In this document: positions 32,873 through 47,400 of the stretch, piece after piece
How positions within the stretch are numbered: position 1 is the first letter of the stretch
Layout of the letters: each line of letters starts with the position of its first letter
From: Aurifilum marmelostoma
Taxonomy: Eukaryota > Ascomycota > Sordariomycetes > Diaporthales > Cryphonectriaceae
Length of the DNA: 64,000 nucleotides
Assembly (NCBI GenBank): GCA_027559495.1
Contig: JAMXSV010000023.1
Location: 992,001 to 1,056,000 of the forward strand
Reading direction: 5' to 3'
Position numbers and translations under genes: made by a program
The notes under the pieces: model-generated
Databases searched by the model: none
What the model saw: only the letters and a program-made list of their open reading frames with translations
Told to the model about the DNA's origin: nothing

Positions 32873-35349
32873 TTAATTGCCCCTAATAGCTGTCGCAGCA
32901 TGAGTGTCGGCACCACCGAAGAACGGAAATCGATCATGCATGTTGTAACTCGCAAGCTCATGTGGCGACGTACCAGTGAAGGCTTGGAAGCCACCTACCA
33001 TGGGTGCTGGCGAGGCAGAGTGCCCAGAAGGCTGGCCCAGCACCGAGGTTGAAGCTCGCAGGTTACCAGAGGGGCTGCTCGGCCGGATGACAGTGTTTCC
33101 AAGTGGAGAGACATTGGGTGAGGCTCCTACGGCCACAAGTGTAGCGTTGTGCTGGAAATACGGGTTGGACTCGGATGAGACCTGGCGCTGCTGAGAGCCA
33201 TTGGCACGTTGGAGCGAGCCGAGGACAAAAGGGCTGCCGCTCGGGCTAGGGCCGGAGCTGTGGGCTGGTGCCCGAATGGTGAAGGCATCGTCCGATCCAT
33301 CGTATTTTCCGCTCTGAATGGTACCGTCATGGAGCTGGGGGCTGGACTGCTTGGATCCAAACTGCACGATCGTGTTAGTATGCTCATCATCATATCTGCC
33401 AGCCTACGCGACCATTGCCGGCGCTGGGTGTGTTTAGGGAGCGAGAGATCTCATCCTTAGGTACGTACAAAGCAGTATTTGTTTACAATTTCCTCGTACG
33501 ACGAAGACGCGATGCTCGCTGCTCCGGGGGACCCAGTACCAGGAACAGTCGCCAGCGTGTTGACAGGGGCTGCCGAGCTCTTGTTGGCAGCAGCAGGCTT
33601 GGCATCCTTGGACGACGCCTTGGCCTCGCCGGTGGTCACGATAGGTGCCATCTTGCGGCCCGGTCGTGTCTCTGGCTTGGCCATGGTGTCCTTGGCAGCC
33701 TGCATCGCCGCCGAGAGCGATGCACCAAAGTCGTAGCGGTTGGCGAAGGCCTGGCCGCTGGGCGCGGACAAGCGAGTCGACAGGTTGTCGCTGGGAACGC
33801 TGGCCGCCGACTTGTTGTTCTTCAGGCGCAGCGGAGGAGCAGGCTCGCCGAGATACTCGTGAATGGACTGGTCGAAGTTGACCTTGCCACCGTCACCAAA
33901 GTCGTCGAAGCCCACGGGCATCGACTTGGGACGCGCCGCAGACGAGTTAGACCTGCGGTTGTGGCTCCGAGGTAGACCATTTGCCGGCCTGTTGGCAGCA
34001 CCAATAACACCTCTCTTGCCGTTCTGAGGAAGCATCTTCTTGCGGAAGTCGACCTGAAAGTTGGTGCCATTATTGTTGTCCCAGTGCTCTTGGCCATTGA
34101 CGCTGTACCGGATGGCGAAGTACAGTGTCTTGGTCTCCAGGTTGGCGAGGTCCGAGAGCTTGATGCTGAAGTTGAACCTGTCGTGACTCTGCTCTGAGAT
34201 CCGGGGGGTAATCTCGCACATGTACTCAGCTGTGACCTCAGATGTTGTCTTCCAATAGTCCAGGGTGAAACGGCAGGTCACGGATTTGTTGAAGGCAAGA
34301 TTGGCCACGGCGACAGAACCGATCAGGAACTTGTGGTCGTTCGAGAGCCAAATCCGCTCCAGGCGAACAGGCTGAGCCTTGCGTGCGGGGGTCTCCACGG
34401 GGAAGTTGTTGATCATGATTTCCCACTCAAAGGGCGGGCCCCGGTTTGCAGGCCTATCATTCGTGCCGAAGGGATACTCGTTATCACTATCGTAGTTATC
34501 AACGGGCGAAGAACCTGCACTGACGGCAAGGGGCCGATCGACCTGGAGGAAATGTCGCACGTGTTCGAGGTGGGAATCAAAATGGACGGCTTTAGAGAAG
34601 GTAGGAGTTCCAGGCATGCTCGAGGGTCGACGGCGTGAGGCAGGTCGCAGTGCAGGCCGGACAAGCTCGCCCGACTTCTTCCGAACCATCTGAGGCTTCC
34701 GAGGAATCTCTTCGTCGTCTGAAGAGTTCGCCTCAGATGCCTCGGCTGACTTGGGCAATTGCACTTCTGACACCGACCTGTTATGTGATGCCCGCCATGC
34801 GGGTGCCAAATTGTCCAAGGAGCCCGTGCTGAAGCTGTGATGCATCGCCTCTCCTATCTTCTGGAGCTGTGCAGGTGGCAGGGCGAGCACGTCCTCGACC
34901 TCGGTCGCTTTCTGCGACTTGGGGGACACCTCGCGGTGCTGAGGGATCTGGCTGATGGCATCCTGCAGCTCCTTCAAATTTTCGATGCGGCGGCCACGGA
35001 GCTCGGGCAGGTCGTCCTCGTCACTCGATGTGGATGACTCGGGTGGCGAGATGACGGCGCCCTTGGGCAGTGACTTGGCATCGGTGATGGGCGGAGGAGA
35101 TTGCCGCACGCTATTGCTGAACAAGCTCTTGAGGTCATCCGAAGTGGCCTCGGGTGAGGGCTGATTTATTGGGCCAGAGTGAGATCCCACCGCCGATGGC
35201 GTTCTCCTGTGCCGGGTCAGGTATGAGGCTGACCGCGGCAAGGAAGGACGACTGCTTCCTGTCGAGCTCTGAATGGATGATCGACGGCTGGCATCGGGTG
35301 AGGTGGGAGCTGACGAGGCAGGCGACTTGCTGGGGGGTGTGTAAGGCAT
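32873..35349 (-). CDS. Protein phosphatase 1 glycogen-targeting regulatory subunit (CBM21)
   Basis: This protein targets PP1 to glycogen particles and so promotes glycogen synthase activation (Gac1/PPP1R3-like). Two exons, 35349-33469 and 33361-32873, flank a 107 bp GT-AG intron with a CTAAC branch site; the product is 789 residues. The N-terminal 250 residues are Ser/Pro-rich and disordered. The PP1-docking RVxF motif is KAVHF at 253-257. The CBM21 domain spans about 315-437: it starts near VETPARKAQPVRLERIWL and ends in WDNNNGTNFQVDF, the family's glycan-binding signature. The remainder is low-complexity, with a conserved YEEIVNKYCFFG across the splice junction. The upstream region is the very long gene-free stretch, so this gene may have distant control. 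Confidence 0.92.
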
Positions 35350-38300
35350 CCCAGCGGCTAGCTCTGGTAAACGGAGGGAGAGGATAGAGTGAGATGGTGA
35401 AGTTGATTGAAGGCGAAGGCGGAAGAACGCAGGCCAAAGGATGGAAAATGATCGAGGGCGAAATCAACGAAGCATAAGCCTGGTTGGTGCCGTTGGTGAG
35501 GCTGACCGTCCGAATGAAACGAGTCTTGTGTCTGAAATCGGAGTCAGCTATTTTTCTCCAAGGACTCGGGTACGATATGTTGAATACGTGGTATGAGGCT
35601 GGATGTGTGCTATGAGATACGCTGGGAAATGATGTTCAAGGCGTGCAAGGTTATTTTTTTTTTGGGGGGGGGATTTGATCCTGGAAAAGGTGACTAGGTC
35701 GTGCTGTACGGCAAACCGCTCAAACGTGGCAGCCAACACTGCAACCGGCAAGGGCGATTCGGAAAATCAGTCGCATTTCTCGAGAAGGCACTCACCAGGT
35801 GAAAAGGACGAGCAGCAAGACAAGGCGAGAGTATTACCCAGGCAATATTCCAGCAACTGAGCAAAATATCTAACCAAGTGCAAGGTCTGATGGGCAACTC
35901 GTCTCGATCGTCGAGGTGACGAGAGTTCGAGCTGGTGTTTCTGTTGGTGGTGACACTGAATTTGCCACAAAAGGTGACGCCGAGTATTGGGGCTACCAGT
36001 TTCGACGGAAGCAGGGCACTTTATAGAAATCTCGTGCCTCCTTCACGACATATAGCTCGACAAGTGGTGTGGTTCGAGAGGGACTTCCACCGCCCTTGCC
36101 CTTGGTGCTGAACAGAGAACGGCCGACGACAGGCAACGTTCTTGGTCCTGATGAGTTGTCGTGGCCGGGGGTGCGGTGGTCAACGCTTGTTCGTGCGAGT
36201 CGTTCGATGTCGGCAGGACGTAAAGTGGACCAGGTCGCAAAAACAGTGTGGATATATGACCTGGCTGGTTCTTTCTTCTCTTCAGGTGACCGACTTTGTG
36301 TCTCTCGTCAGTGTCGTCAGTCACACGTAAAGTAGCAGCGGGGAGAAGGTGAGACAATAGGGGGTAAGGGTTCCAGGACTGCGGGACAGACGTGAGCGCA
36401 GATGTCTGATTGTCAAGGAGGAGGAAGAAGAAAAAAATAGGACGGGATAGGGAATGCCAGTGAGGCAGTCGAGGGTAGGGAGAGTAAGGAGAGGAATGGG
36501 AGGCTTTGGGTGCGGGAGGTGCGGGAACGGCCTTGGTTTTGAATGGCAATTCGTGCAGCCCACACAGACTAGGGAGGTGTGGCTAGACAAAAGTCGGTGG
36601 GGGGTGGGCCTAATTCAGTTGAGTTGTTGTGCTGGGGTTATCTGGGGCACCACTCCTGCCGCCGCTACATACAGGACCAGGCGCTTGCCAACAACCAAAA
36701 AAAATTTAGAAATTAAACAAAATGCGCACAAAAATCCCCAACTCCCAACTAGATAAGACAGCGCATATTCTAAGGAGAGGTATGAACAAGACACTTGCAA
36801 AGGTACGTACATGATCTACATGTAACCCTGGACAGCACAATGGGAGAGAATTATCAATTGAATTGCCACAGGATGGATGGTTGGACAGAGCACATTTGCA
36901 GGTATTGTTGAGATGGAGGAACTGCAGGATGGGGGGAAAGGGCTGTGTGGAAAGGGTAGGTAGAAAATAGTGGTGGGGGGCCTGATATCTCCGTGTTAGG
37001 AGTACACTGAGACTGGTTTGTTTGGGGCACTCAAAGGCCTGTGCAGAGGGAACCTAAAAAAGAGGTGGTGTGTGCTGCTTGATCATGTACATAGTACCAC
37101 CACTGGACTACGTACTTTTCTGGGTGGTAGTTGCCTTGCCAAGGAAGTGTAGTAGCCGGTCAGGGCCAGAAAGTGCCCAGACAAGGAGGATAGACGCAGG
37201 CAAGGTCCCTGGTACATCATGACAGGGGGGCCTGCTGGTGGGGTCATGGACTTGAGCAGGGAAACTGATGGGGTTTGGACTTTCGAAGTTGGGGTAGGAT
37301 CCAGGATTCTAGCATGAACTAGGGTAGCCTGTACAGACCAGGGGTGCGCCAAGCAAGAACCAAGGACAGAAAAAAAGAAAAAAGAAAAAGAGAGACGAGA
37401 CGCCAGAAAATAAAAATAATTGAGGGAAAATAGATAACAAGGAAGGAAATGTGCTGATAGAATAGCACTGTCCTGCACTGTATCACTGTATATGCCCTCC
37501 CACAGGATTTCCATGGTCCATACCGGTCACTATAGCACACTAATCCAACATTACCACCTCCACGACGTACCACCCATCGTAAATAATCATGAGCCTCTTT
37601 CTGTGTCTTGCTTTTCCTTCCCTCTTCAGGCTGCGTCTTTCTATTACGTTCTACTCCGTCGTATCAACAGCTACCATGTCGGCTGACTCCTCGCAGAATC
37701 TTCCCACGTATACAGGCGCACAGGCCTGCCATCATACCTACCTCTTGCTGTCGTGGCAAGAGTTGAGCCAGATTTTTCTCTAGCCCCCTTTACCTGTCAT
37801 GCCGCTCTCCCGATGTACTCGCTCCTCAATAACACGTTCCCGTGACAACGACTGGGCGGAAGAGGCGTGGAAGGTGGAAAGATTTTTTTTTGTCTTCCTC
37901 ATGAGGCGCGGGGCCATGCATCTTTGTCCACGTCGCCCTGCCTTCCGCTTTTCCAGATGCAGTGAGCAAATCTCCGCGCTCACCATGGGTCTACACGCTG
38001 TCAAGGTGGTATTCTGGACACTGGAGAACGGGGGCAGACGCTGGAGTCGCTGGAGTCGCTCAGGAATATATGGGCCTTTCCCGCAGACCCAGTGATCCAC
38101 AGCAGAGAGGATTGGCCATCGGTGATCTGTTGAGTTGGTTCCGCAGATATGCTGCAGGAGGGTTCAAGGGAACCAGAGGGGCCACGAGGTGTGCATATGC
38201 GAACCCCTCTCTATCTGACAAATTTGACCGCTCATCACGGCTATTGTTGATTATACGTGTCCTGCAAAACATTTTCTTCCTTTCCTCCTTTGTTCTCTCA

Positions 38301-39000
38301 ACTTCATTTCTCAGCAAGACCGCTGAGGATTCTCAGGCCGTCATGTATGTGTGTGTGTGCCCAGCCTGAGAAGAAGAGCAGGGCAAGGTTGGCACAGGCA
38401 ATAGAGGTCCACTGATGACAGCACGCACGCCTGGACAATGACGTCGTCCAGTGTGGCCCGTGGGCTGTGGTCTCAGAAGGTGCTCTGGGAGCTTGTTAGA
38501 TTGGTCCCCCCAAGGGCGACGGTCTAGGCCGCCTGGGCTACCGTGTCTGCGTGTCTGCTCCATATTTAGCGGTGTGAGGCCCTCCCGTGCGAGCTGCCTG
38601 CCCTTGTACCCACTAACAGACAGCCAAAATTCCCAAGCCAGTAGGGGGAAGTCGCCGCCCATGCTGGGTCGCTGACAGGCGTGCGAGGGGCGGATCCTTC
38701 ATCGAATCATCAGCGCACATGGGCACTTCCCGTGGTCAGCGCTATTCGCCAATTCCCTATTCTTTTGTTCTCCCCTTGCCGCTGTCGAGACCCTTTGTCG
38801 CATCCGAGGATTTTCAGAATAAGATGGCCATATCATCGCGGCTCAAAGTGCGCGGCTGGCGTGCGTGCGCAGAAAGAGAAATCAGAAGCCGAGTTCTCCG
38901 ACGAACACGTAGCAGGCAATGGAGAAACGCATGTGCTGGTAAGATAATACTAATTCTGGCTGTAGGATGATGATCGGTTGAAGTCAACAGGATGTGTTTC
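35350..39000. other. Gene-free region, part 1 (upstream of the PP1-subunit gene)
   Basis: No protein-coding gene is supported. The first 1.5 kb is likely promoter and leader of the PP1-subunit gene. A T10 run followed directly by G9 is at 35654-35672. The motif GTACATAGTAC is at 37087-37097. Frames such as 36043-36549 and 37083-37514 on the minus strand reach 140-170 codons but are low-complexity and lack any recognisable motif. Confidence 0.5.
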
Positions 39001-42000
39001 ATCTTTTCTCGGAGCATGACGGTGAGATCCAGCATCAGCCTCAGAGCCTCAAGGAAAGCTGTCTGCTGATCATCAGGAAAGCTCCGGATCCCCAGGTTCG
39101 GCGCAGTCCCACCCTGGTCCTCCTCCTCCTCCTCCTCCTTCTCCTCCTCCTCTTCCGTCAGTCAGTCTTCCAGTCAGGCCAAATCACGAACAGATCATGC
39201 AAGGCTACGGGTCAGCCAACGTGTCCTACCCAACTTCAAGATGGACTGATCCCACTCATGCCACTGCAGAGCCAGCCTGACACTCGGGTGGATTGGGGCG
39301 CACAGTGCAGGCGTCAAACTTGATCCTACCAGGAGCCAAATTTATCGGCCAGGTTTTTCTTTTTACAAGTCAAAGCACGGGACTATTCCCAAACAAGCAG
39401 CATGCTCTCGACCCACATCCTGTTGGGGGATAGCAGGAGGTCAACAAGCAGAGGCTTACTGAGAGCGAAGCATCACTGAGGTCTCATCCACTGCCATTTC
39501 CTAGATCAGACCATACCATCAGCAGCACCAGTGAGCCGCTCTGCCGAATTTCCCGTACTTGCATGGCTTTCTGAAAGAAGGTTTTAAAAATCTAGCTTTT
39601 ATCAACCTCTCTCGTGGCTGCTGCGTTCGGTCAGCACGGGTGCATGGAGAAGCCCGCCTCTCCCGCTACGCCTGCGCCCACACCAGCACCACCTTTCAGC
39701 CGCTGCCAAGCTTGCTGCCACAGTGGCAAAGAGAGGCCGTTGTCGCTATGGGGCCTCGATGTAGACTGCCGCCCTTCCTCCCTCTCCAGCGGCAACCTAA
39801 TAGGCCTTTTTTGTGAGACGCTCTGTTCGTCTTGTCCCGGACAGCAGGCATACATTGATGCCTCTCCGCTGGCATACAAAACAAAATCTGTCTGTGCATC
39901 AAAATTACCGCCTGCACCTGATGCCAAGATGTCGTGGATCACTGTGGGCGCTGCTGCATAGGAGGACTGACAGATCAGAGCCACCGTATTGCTCTTTGTC
40001 CAATTCCTTGGTCTCGTCAACATTCTGGTCCACCTAGACGGCGGGCCCTGAGCCTGAATCAACAGCTCTTGTGCACTGCCAGCACACACGGCGCTGTCTC
40101 ATCCACATGACGGCAGCGCCGAGTACCGTGGAGTACAGACACGTTGTGGAGAACGATACATTATCGTAGCGTCCATGCGAATTTGCTGGTGACTTTGTGC
40201 GACAACGCCAATGAACTCTGGGGTTATCATAGATTCTGTCTTCTCCAGATTGCTCCTCTCAGTTGCTTCGCGGGGGACAGCACCGTGGGGAAGTGGAGAG
40301 ACCAGGTGCAGTCCCAGATGGCATTCGGAGATCCAAGGATTTTGACACGGCTCAGACCAGCATCTGCAAATCATCACGAGGTCTCGGACCTATTCCTACA
40401 CTCACTCGCTGCCCTGTACAACGAGCCTGCACATCGAGGGCCAAGGCCTTGTCGTGGTCTCACCTCTACCCCATACCCTCTTTTTTTTGGGGGGGGGGGG
40501 GGGGGGTTAACTTTCTCTCTGCCTAGGCCACTGGGTCTGATATGCCAATACTATGTGTCTCACCCACCAATCCACCCACACACATAGTATGGTACACAGC
40601 GCTGTCTCGCCGACCTCGCTGTCGGGAGTTGATGCGCTCGCGCTTTTACATATCACTTTGCCGTCCCCGGCGCCGGAGAGTTATTCTTTGGGAGCACACT
40701 ACTATCTTGAGGACTCGGCGACGTGAAGCTGCAGCGCTAATCTTAGGAGCATGCAGTCTTTTCTCCGCGGACACAACCATCCCAGGTCCTAAGCCAGTAC
40801 GCAGGGATGGACCTGGTCCAGCGAAAATTCCAGCGTGCTTGAGGTATCGCACAGACGAGACTGCTTTATTCGAGTGGCAGGTGTTTGAGCAGCCTGCCGA
40901 TAATTCAATGTAGATTTCCTCTCCGAGGCTCTCTTTCCCCGAGCTCATAAAAATCTTCTCTTTCACCAACCCCTGCCAAAATCCTCATAATTGTCAATCG
41001 GTCATCCAATAAGTTTACACCAACAACAGCGCATCTTCCTCTCTCTCGGATCCCATGCCAAGGGGGGCTGAGATGGTTGTTACAAGCTTTGATTGGCTCC
41101 AGTTGAGTCGAGGATCCGAGCTTCCGGGTGCTCCACAGTCATCCAGACCCAGGTCTTTGGCCGTATCCCAGCCAGGCTGGGGGGTCTCTGTGGCTCTACC
41201 TTGTCAGTGGTTGATGCTACCGTTGCACAGGGGGTGGGGACAACGGTTGTCGTCGCTTGGGCTTTGGGAAGTTGTGCTCCACTGCAAAGACGAATCTGTT
41301 GCCAAAAGACAGCGCCATCTTCTGCTATCAATCCAGCAATGGCCAAGTGTGAGAAAAACTTTGTCAACACTTACTGGTATCCCCTATATAGCCGAAGAAA
41401 TCGCCTCCTTTCTAGACTGAGGCTCACCCTGTCTCCTATGTTCGTGCTCCTGTGGGCCATTATCAGAGATATTTGACAAGAGGGCGCGCTTATCTGGCAG
41501 CCGTATGCTGGTGAAGGGGGCGAAGGACTGGTCCGACATCACGCCATCCCCGCAAAATCGGCCGCAACCATGATAGCACTTGTCGGCGAGCCAAGCAACC
41601 AACTCGCCTAACTTACGTGATTGCTTGCGACAATTATCGCGACGATGAAGAAGAGTCGCAATGAATATCACCTCCCACCCATGGCTACATACAAGTACGA
41701 AATAAATAAATTGGATTTTCCCCTGGTACCGGCTTCTGTGGAGTCCTTTGTTCGTAGTCTCTGCGCCAGAAGCAGGGGATCTCGCTAACGGCACACCGCA
41801 TCTCAACTCGAACCGAAGAGCAGCGCTCGGCAAAGGACGCGATGGAACCTTGTTGAAGATCTGTTTACCGACTTGATATCCTGGCAGCCCTCTCTTAATC
41901 CTCTACACTGTTATTTTCTTTGCTGTATCATTGTAATTATTCAAGGTCTCGACAATAGGATCGGCAATTCGCTGCGGGCGCTACGAGCAAGCATGTCTCT

Positions 42001-44400
42001 GGCGCATAACTGGCCAAGCCCGGTCCGGTCATTATCCACCCCCCCCCCCCGGGTTTGTCAGACTGATAAGCAGAGGACGGGAATCCAAACCGCCGACAGC
42101 GGCAAGCACTCCATGATATGAACCGTTCAATTCTGTGGCAGACAAAGACACCGATAAAGGCTGAGACAGATCCGTTACGCGAGACGGCTCATTGCACTCC
42201 AGCCCTCCCAGCGCGGAATCGATACGGGCTTTGTCATGGTTGGGGGCTGCGAGGAGGTAAGGCGAGGTCCGAAAATGACCAGATATTCTGATTTCTGATA
42301 TCATTTCTGACCGGCCCTGGCCGGGCCTCGGGTGACGCAAGGATCTCCTGACGAGTGTCGGATAGATAGGATCGCCTCGAAAAGGAGTCAGAGCGAATGT
42401 GTCTCAGACCGCACAAAGGTTTATTGCCGTTTCCTTTTCTCGACTCTCTAATTTAGTAGCAGCGTTTTCACCAAAGCACGTAACACGGAAACAAGCCCCG
42501 CAATCTGCACCCGGCACGTCAGAGAGATCGGTCTTGACGGCATCGTGGGCCGGCCCACAAGCGGGACGGGCGGAGGTCGGCATCATGACATGATGTGTTC
42601 ATGTGTATGTGCCCAGGAAGATTGAATGAGGCTCACGATACGGGTTGCGACAGCGCCTTGGCCGTTTTGGGAGCATGATGAACCCAAGATGTCTCCCATC
42701 CCGAGCGTCCCGAGCTCACCACCATCCTGATCCTCTTCTTCTTGCCTTCGTCTTCCACACTCCCCACCCTGTCTTCTTTGAACCGCGTGATGTTTGCAGA
42801 CGCATGTGAGAGCCAGCGGCGATCACGTCAAGCCCGAGACCGCGGAGTGATATCACATTTCCCAAGCTGAACCTCGAATTGGCTGCTGATAAGATCCCGC
42901 CGCATAAGAAAATCTGACCCCACCTTCTGCTGATGCCGATTGTACACACAAGGCTGGGCAGTCGAGGTCCTGGCCGCGTGGAGGAGGTGCAAATCTTGTC
43001 CCTTTCTGTCCGATATCTGTGGCGAGATCTGCTATCCGCCCGCTTCGAGTTGCCAGCCTCCTCGCTTCAGGGCAAGCACAGCCGAAGGAAACCGGTTGCG
43101 GAGACACAGCCGCAACGCAAGGCGAGGTTTTTGCGCAACACACCCCCTGGCCGTGTGCCTAATGCCTTTCTTTTTACCTTGTAAAGTTCCTAGACTCAGC
43201 CTCTTGGATCCTCGATTGACCTTCGATTAACTTTATTATTTCTTACACGTACATATATGTGCGTTTCTTTTTTACTTTTTGAGTTTGTCATTCCTGATCC
43301 CATGCGCATCGTAGAACAAAGGACCAAAAGCCCCGCCTCCAGATTCGATAACTATGGTACCATGGTAATCGTACGACTGGAACCTGTGCACAGGGCGCGT
43401 GGACAGCTTTACACCAAACTTTATCGAGAAGAAGAAGAGAAAATCTCTCTAGTCTTGTGTTTGGTTGTATCAAAAGTGTTTCTAATTACTTTGTAATTAC
43501 TTCGTGTAGCGCTCGCCCTCTGATTACCATCATGAAACCTGTCGGCATCTCCCTCATCGCACATTACTAGCGATCAATCTGTTATCTTTCGCACCAAGTG
43601 GAGGCGGTGAGCAAGCGGTAGTAATGCGATATCACACAAAACTCATCCAATTTCTGTACATGGTGAAAATGAAAATCGTACATGGTAAAAGAAAACTGAC
43701 TCTTAATCTGCCTGCCTAGATCCGACTGCTGAGTCGTGAGAGAGCGAGGACTATAGGACTATGCGGGCATGGCTACTTTTATAGTGTGGGCCCAGCTTCT
43801 AGAAAGTGGATCACACATGAACCTTAATCTCGTGTCCACTTGAACGAAACAAATTCCATCGTCGTCCCATGTTGCGGGAATAGTGGTGCTATTATGGTAC
43901 CAGAGGACGTCGCTACCCCGTGGAGTAAGGAATGCAGTCCATACTATGTACTTGGGTGCGATGGCCTCCCCCAGAATTTGCTCCCCGGTTTTGTGTCTGT
44001 GGTCACTTGAGTTTTGCGGAGATGACCACGAATGTAAGTACATTGCTGGGAAGAGGGATCACGTCGAACATTGGCACTCTGGCTCTTGTGCTATTTTGCC
44101 TCCCTCGATGGCGACCTCCTTTTGCAAGGTATGCTGGTCCTAGTTTTTCGTGAGCACAAAGACAAGATTGAGAAAAAGACAGGGTACTCGTAGGCGTCTC
44201 AAAGGGCGTGCCATTCAATTCGCGAAGGCGGTCAGATCGACCAGCAAGAGACGTACGATCAGAAACTCGATTGATATTCCGTGCAACATGTTTCAACCTG
44301 AGAATGGGAATCTGCAAAATCGCATGTAAGTCCAGCTGCTCGAGTCACACGAGAGTTGCGGCTCAAAACAATGTAGTACTACAATGTAATAATGGTGAAG
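39001..44400. other. Gene-free region, part 2
   Basis: No gene is supported. It contains a CTC/TCC trinucleotide tract at about 39118-39153, a T8-G18 run at 40481-40506 and a C12 run at 42039-42050. Near-matches to GTACTATGTAC occur near 40550, 40576 and 43941. A spaced pair of GTACATGGT repeats, each followed by A-rich sequence, lies near 43656 and 43678. Confidence 0.5.
40481..40506 (+). repeat. T8-G18 homopolymer junction
   Basis: Eight T followed at once by eighteen G, the longest G run in the window. A similar T10-G9 junction lies at 35654-35672. Confidence 0.85.
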
Positions 44401-47400
44401 AGTAAGTATTCGCCCTCGGGGGGTTTTTTCTTTTATTCTTTTTTTTTTTTTTTTTCTCTCTTGGCCTTGGCTGCACATTCAAAACAGCCCCGCCATCTTA
44501 TCGCCTTATCAGCCTCCAGCGTGCGGGGCACGTGTCGGTGCGCTCTAGACTCGAGAAAGTATCCTCAATTGTCCAATCACATACCCTGCAGTGGATCTGA
44601 TTAGTCAGTCTGATCACACCGAGCTGATGGTACTAGCGTTGCGGCTCTCTCTACGCGAAGAACGTGCGATAACAGCCCAGGATTGGCAGTGGCTACCAGG
44701 ATGGCTAGTTCAGCCACTCATGTCCGTGCTTCCACCCACCACTGCTTTTCCCTTGGCTGAAAAATCTCTAGTTACTTTTGAATCAAAACCCTCCCCCCTC
44801 CAAAAATCCCATCTCAAGACCTTTTTTCTTGGCCTTCTTCCTAAGCTACCATGTCACGTACCTCCTAAGAATACCACACTGTACGCATCCCATCATCCTG
44901 TTTCAGTGGAACTACAATGATATCCCGCAGGCTGGCGAGGTGTAGGACACGGACACCGCCTTAATCGATATGCATGCAAGGACAGCAAGGTCGGGCACGG
45001 GGTCAGTCTTAGCATCCTTCCTGCGCCGACAACGCATGCCATGGCTGCTCTTGTGTAGTATGACCCGTGGAGCCGTTGGCACGCATGTCTAACACCCGTA
45101 CTATGTGCAGACGCAGCCCGCTACCGCAATACGACCTCCGTTGTAACTCTGGATTGGATGCAGTCTGAACTGACTCGATACCCTAAGGCGTGGTGGACTG
45201 GAACCTACTCGGCACTCTAGGCGGCACAAGCGTTGAAACATCGACCCCCCTCTAATACCGAGCATGATGCGCTGATGTACTCGCTTGTGCCGGCTGACGC
45301 TCCCTCTCTTGAAAACCCCCTGCAGTTCTTTCTCCGTCAGGTGACAGGCCACTTCTCTGCAACATGGTACGAACCAGAGAAAGGTCCGCTCACCGGTCGG
45401 CTGTCCTACCAACATGGACTCGCGCTTCTCAAGGGATCATCAACTCCCTTTCCCCATCGTCAAGTCCGGCTACAGCGGAGATTCTTGTCCTCCAGGTGCG
45501 GGGTGCTGACCTGAGTGTGGCAGCATGACAGGCAGGCAGCTTTTGAGCACGACAAGTCAAGGCAGCACACGCCTCATTGCCGCCCCCCCTCCCCTCTCCT
45601 TTCTCCATGTCTACAATTCTACCTCGATCGGTAGCAATCAAACAATCTAGCTTCCTTTGGATCTCTTCCGTTGGCTCGTCGCTAAGCACGCAGGGACTGC
45701 TTGATGTTCAGGAACAGGTCGTCGGAACAGGGACCACGAGGCCCTGATCGGCAATACGGATCTGGATTCAAACGTCCTGGAGGCCCTCGAAAAGCACGCA
45801 TAAAAGATGGCATTTTCGATAATATCGACCGATTTCCTGATCGCAATCTCTAGAGCACAATCTTGTCCTCGGGCCATGCCAACTGAAAGTAGGGTGGGCG
45901 CCGCTGCAATAGCGGCCAGGGAGGCCACTGGTGGTGTGGTGTGGCCTGTGTCATCAACAAGTAGTCAACGGCTGGTCGTCTAGCGCGGAGAGACATGTCG
46001 TCTACCCGGAATGCCGCGCAGCACGCTAGACGGCAAGGACCTGGGTTCGAATGAGGACGCCATCCAGGCCCCGCCCACCAGCCCCAGGGCATGGATCCCA
46101 CAGTGGTCTCTGCCCTTGTGCAGGCTCCGGTCCCGCTGATCTCCACTGGGCCTGCCCTTTTGAATCAAGCTCCTGGGGAGCTGCTGTGGCCCTGCAGCCA
46201 ATAGACTACCTGTGTGCTGTCCTAGAGGTGGCTGATGCCTGCAGCAATCTTGTCGTCGCGACCAAGCTTTCCCATGATACTGGCAGCTATGGGCAATTGA
46301 GCTCTTTCTGTGCTGGGTACTGTGCAAATCGACGGGCTGTCGCGGTCACGTCCGTACGGAGGGCCATCCACCTGCCCCATTGCAACTCGCCTGGGACGCA
46401 AGGTGAGATGCTGTCTCTGCCCAGATTCGGAAAGAGGGACAAAAGCCAGGTGGATATTACTCAGCGACGTGGCCATTCGCGACACCAATGTCGACCTAGC
46501 CACATGCCGGGTTGGTACAAATCCAAACAACTTGTGGGGTCAAAATGTCTGGGAATAATATGCAAAATGTCTGCGCAGACCTTCCATCCGCATTGCGGTG
46601 TGCGCGCAGCGAAGCGCTTGACGCGTCTCTCTTCTCACTAGACGAATACGATCCGTGGACGTATCACGCCCAAAGGACGCAGCAACAGGAGGAAAAGAGC
46701 ACAACAACAAACCCCGATTTGCCAAGGCCCCTGGTCGCGTTGGAAAAAAAAATCCCGGAGCATTTGAGGTAGAAGATGACCAGGAATGGTCTAGGCCAAT
46801 TCCGCGATGCGAAAACTTGATCCTCAATGACGTCGAGCCGCGTTTCACACATACGGCCGCCATCGAACGCTATGCTGCCAGATCGAAGAAGCTCAACCCC
46901 GGCGTCAGAAAACGTCGGCCCCACGTCGTCCTGTAGTGGGCCCCCGAGGGACTCTGTCAAGCGAGCTACAGCGCCTCCGCCCCCAGAAACCCCACTGAGC
47001 CCAGGTATTCCAGCAGGGCCCACAGCAGTATTCGTGGGTACTCCAGGGCCCAAGATTTTCAGCAAGCGAAGGCGCACGGCCGCTGAAGGAATCCCTCTCT
47101 CCCAGACGGTATTCACGGACAGCCTTCAATTCTCTTGATCAGCCTCGTGGTCTGAGCTTTTGCTGGCTCATTCTGCTGCTCTTCCTACCTATCGACCTTC
47201 TCGGTGAGGCCTGGGTGGGCCTTGGACCCCAGCACACCGTGACACCGAGCAAGAGCTTCTGCCGGGACTCATGTCGCCGGGTTTTATGGGCGGCTCACAG
47301 ACTCGACTCAACAAAACGATACTGGCCAATTTTAAAAAATCAAGGCGGATGCCTTGCTCTGCTCGAAACATGACAGCTCCGGTGAGAAACTTGAGAGGCG

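Noticed and set aside
45980..46075. tRNA-like A-box and GGGTTCGAAT B-box words
   Set aside because: No acceptor stem, anticodon arm or T-stem pairing could be found around them.
46051..46641. 196-codon frame in the gene-free block
   Set aside because: No motif or splice signals, and comparable frames overlap on the other strand.
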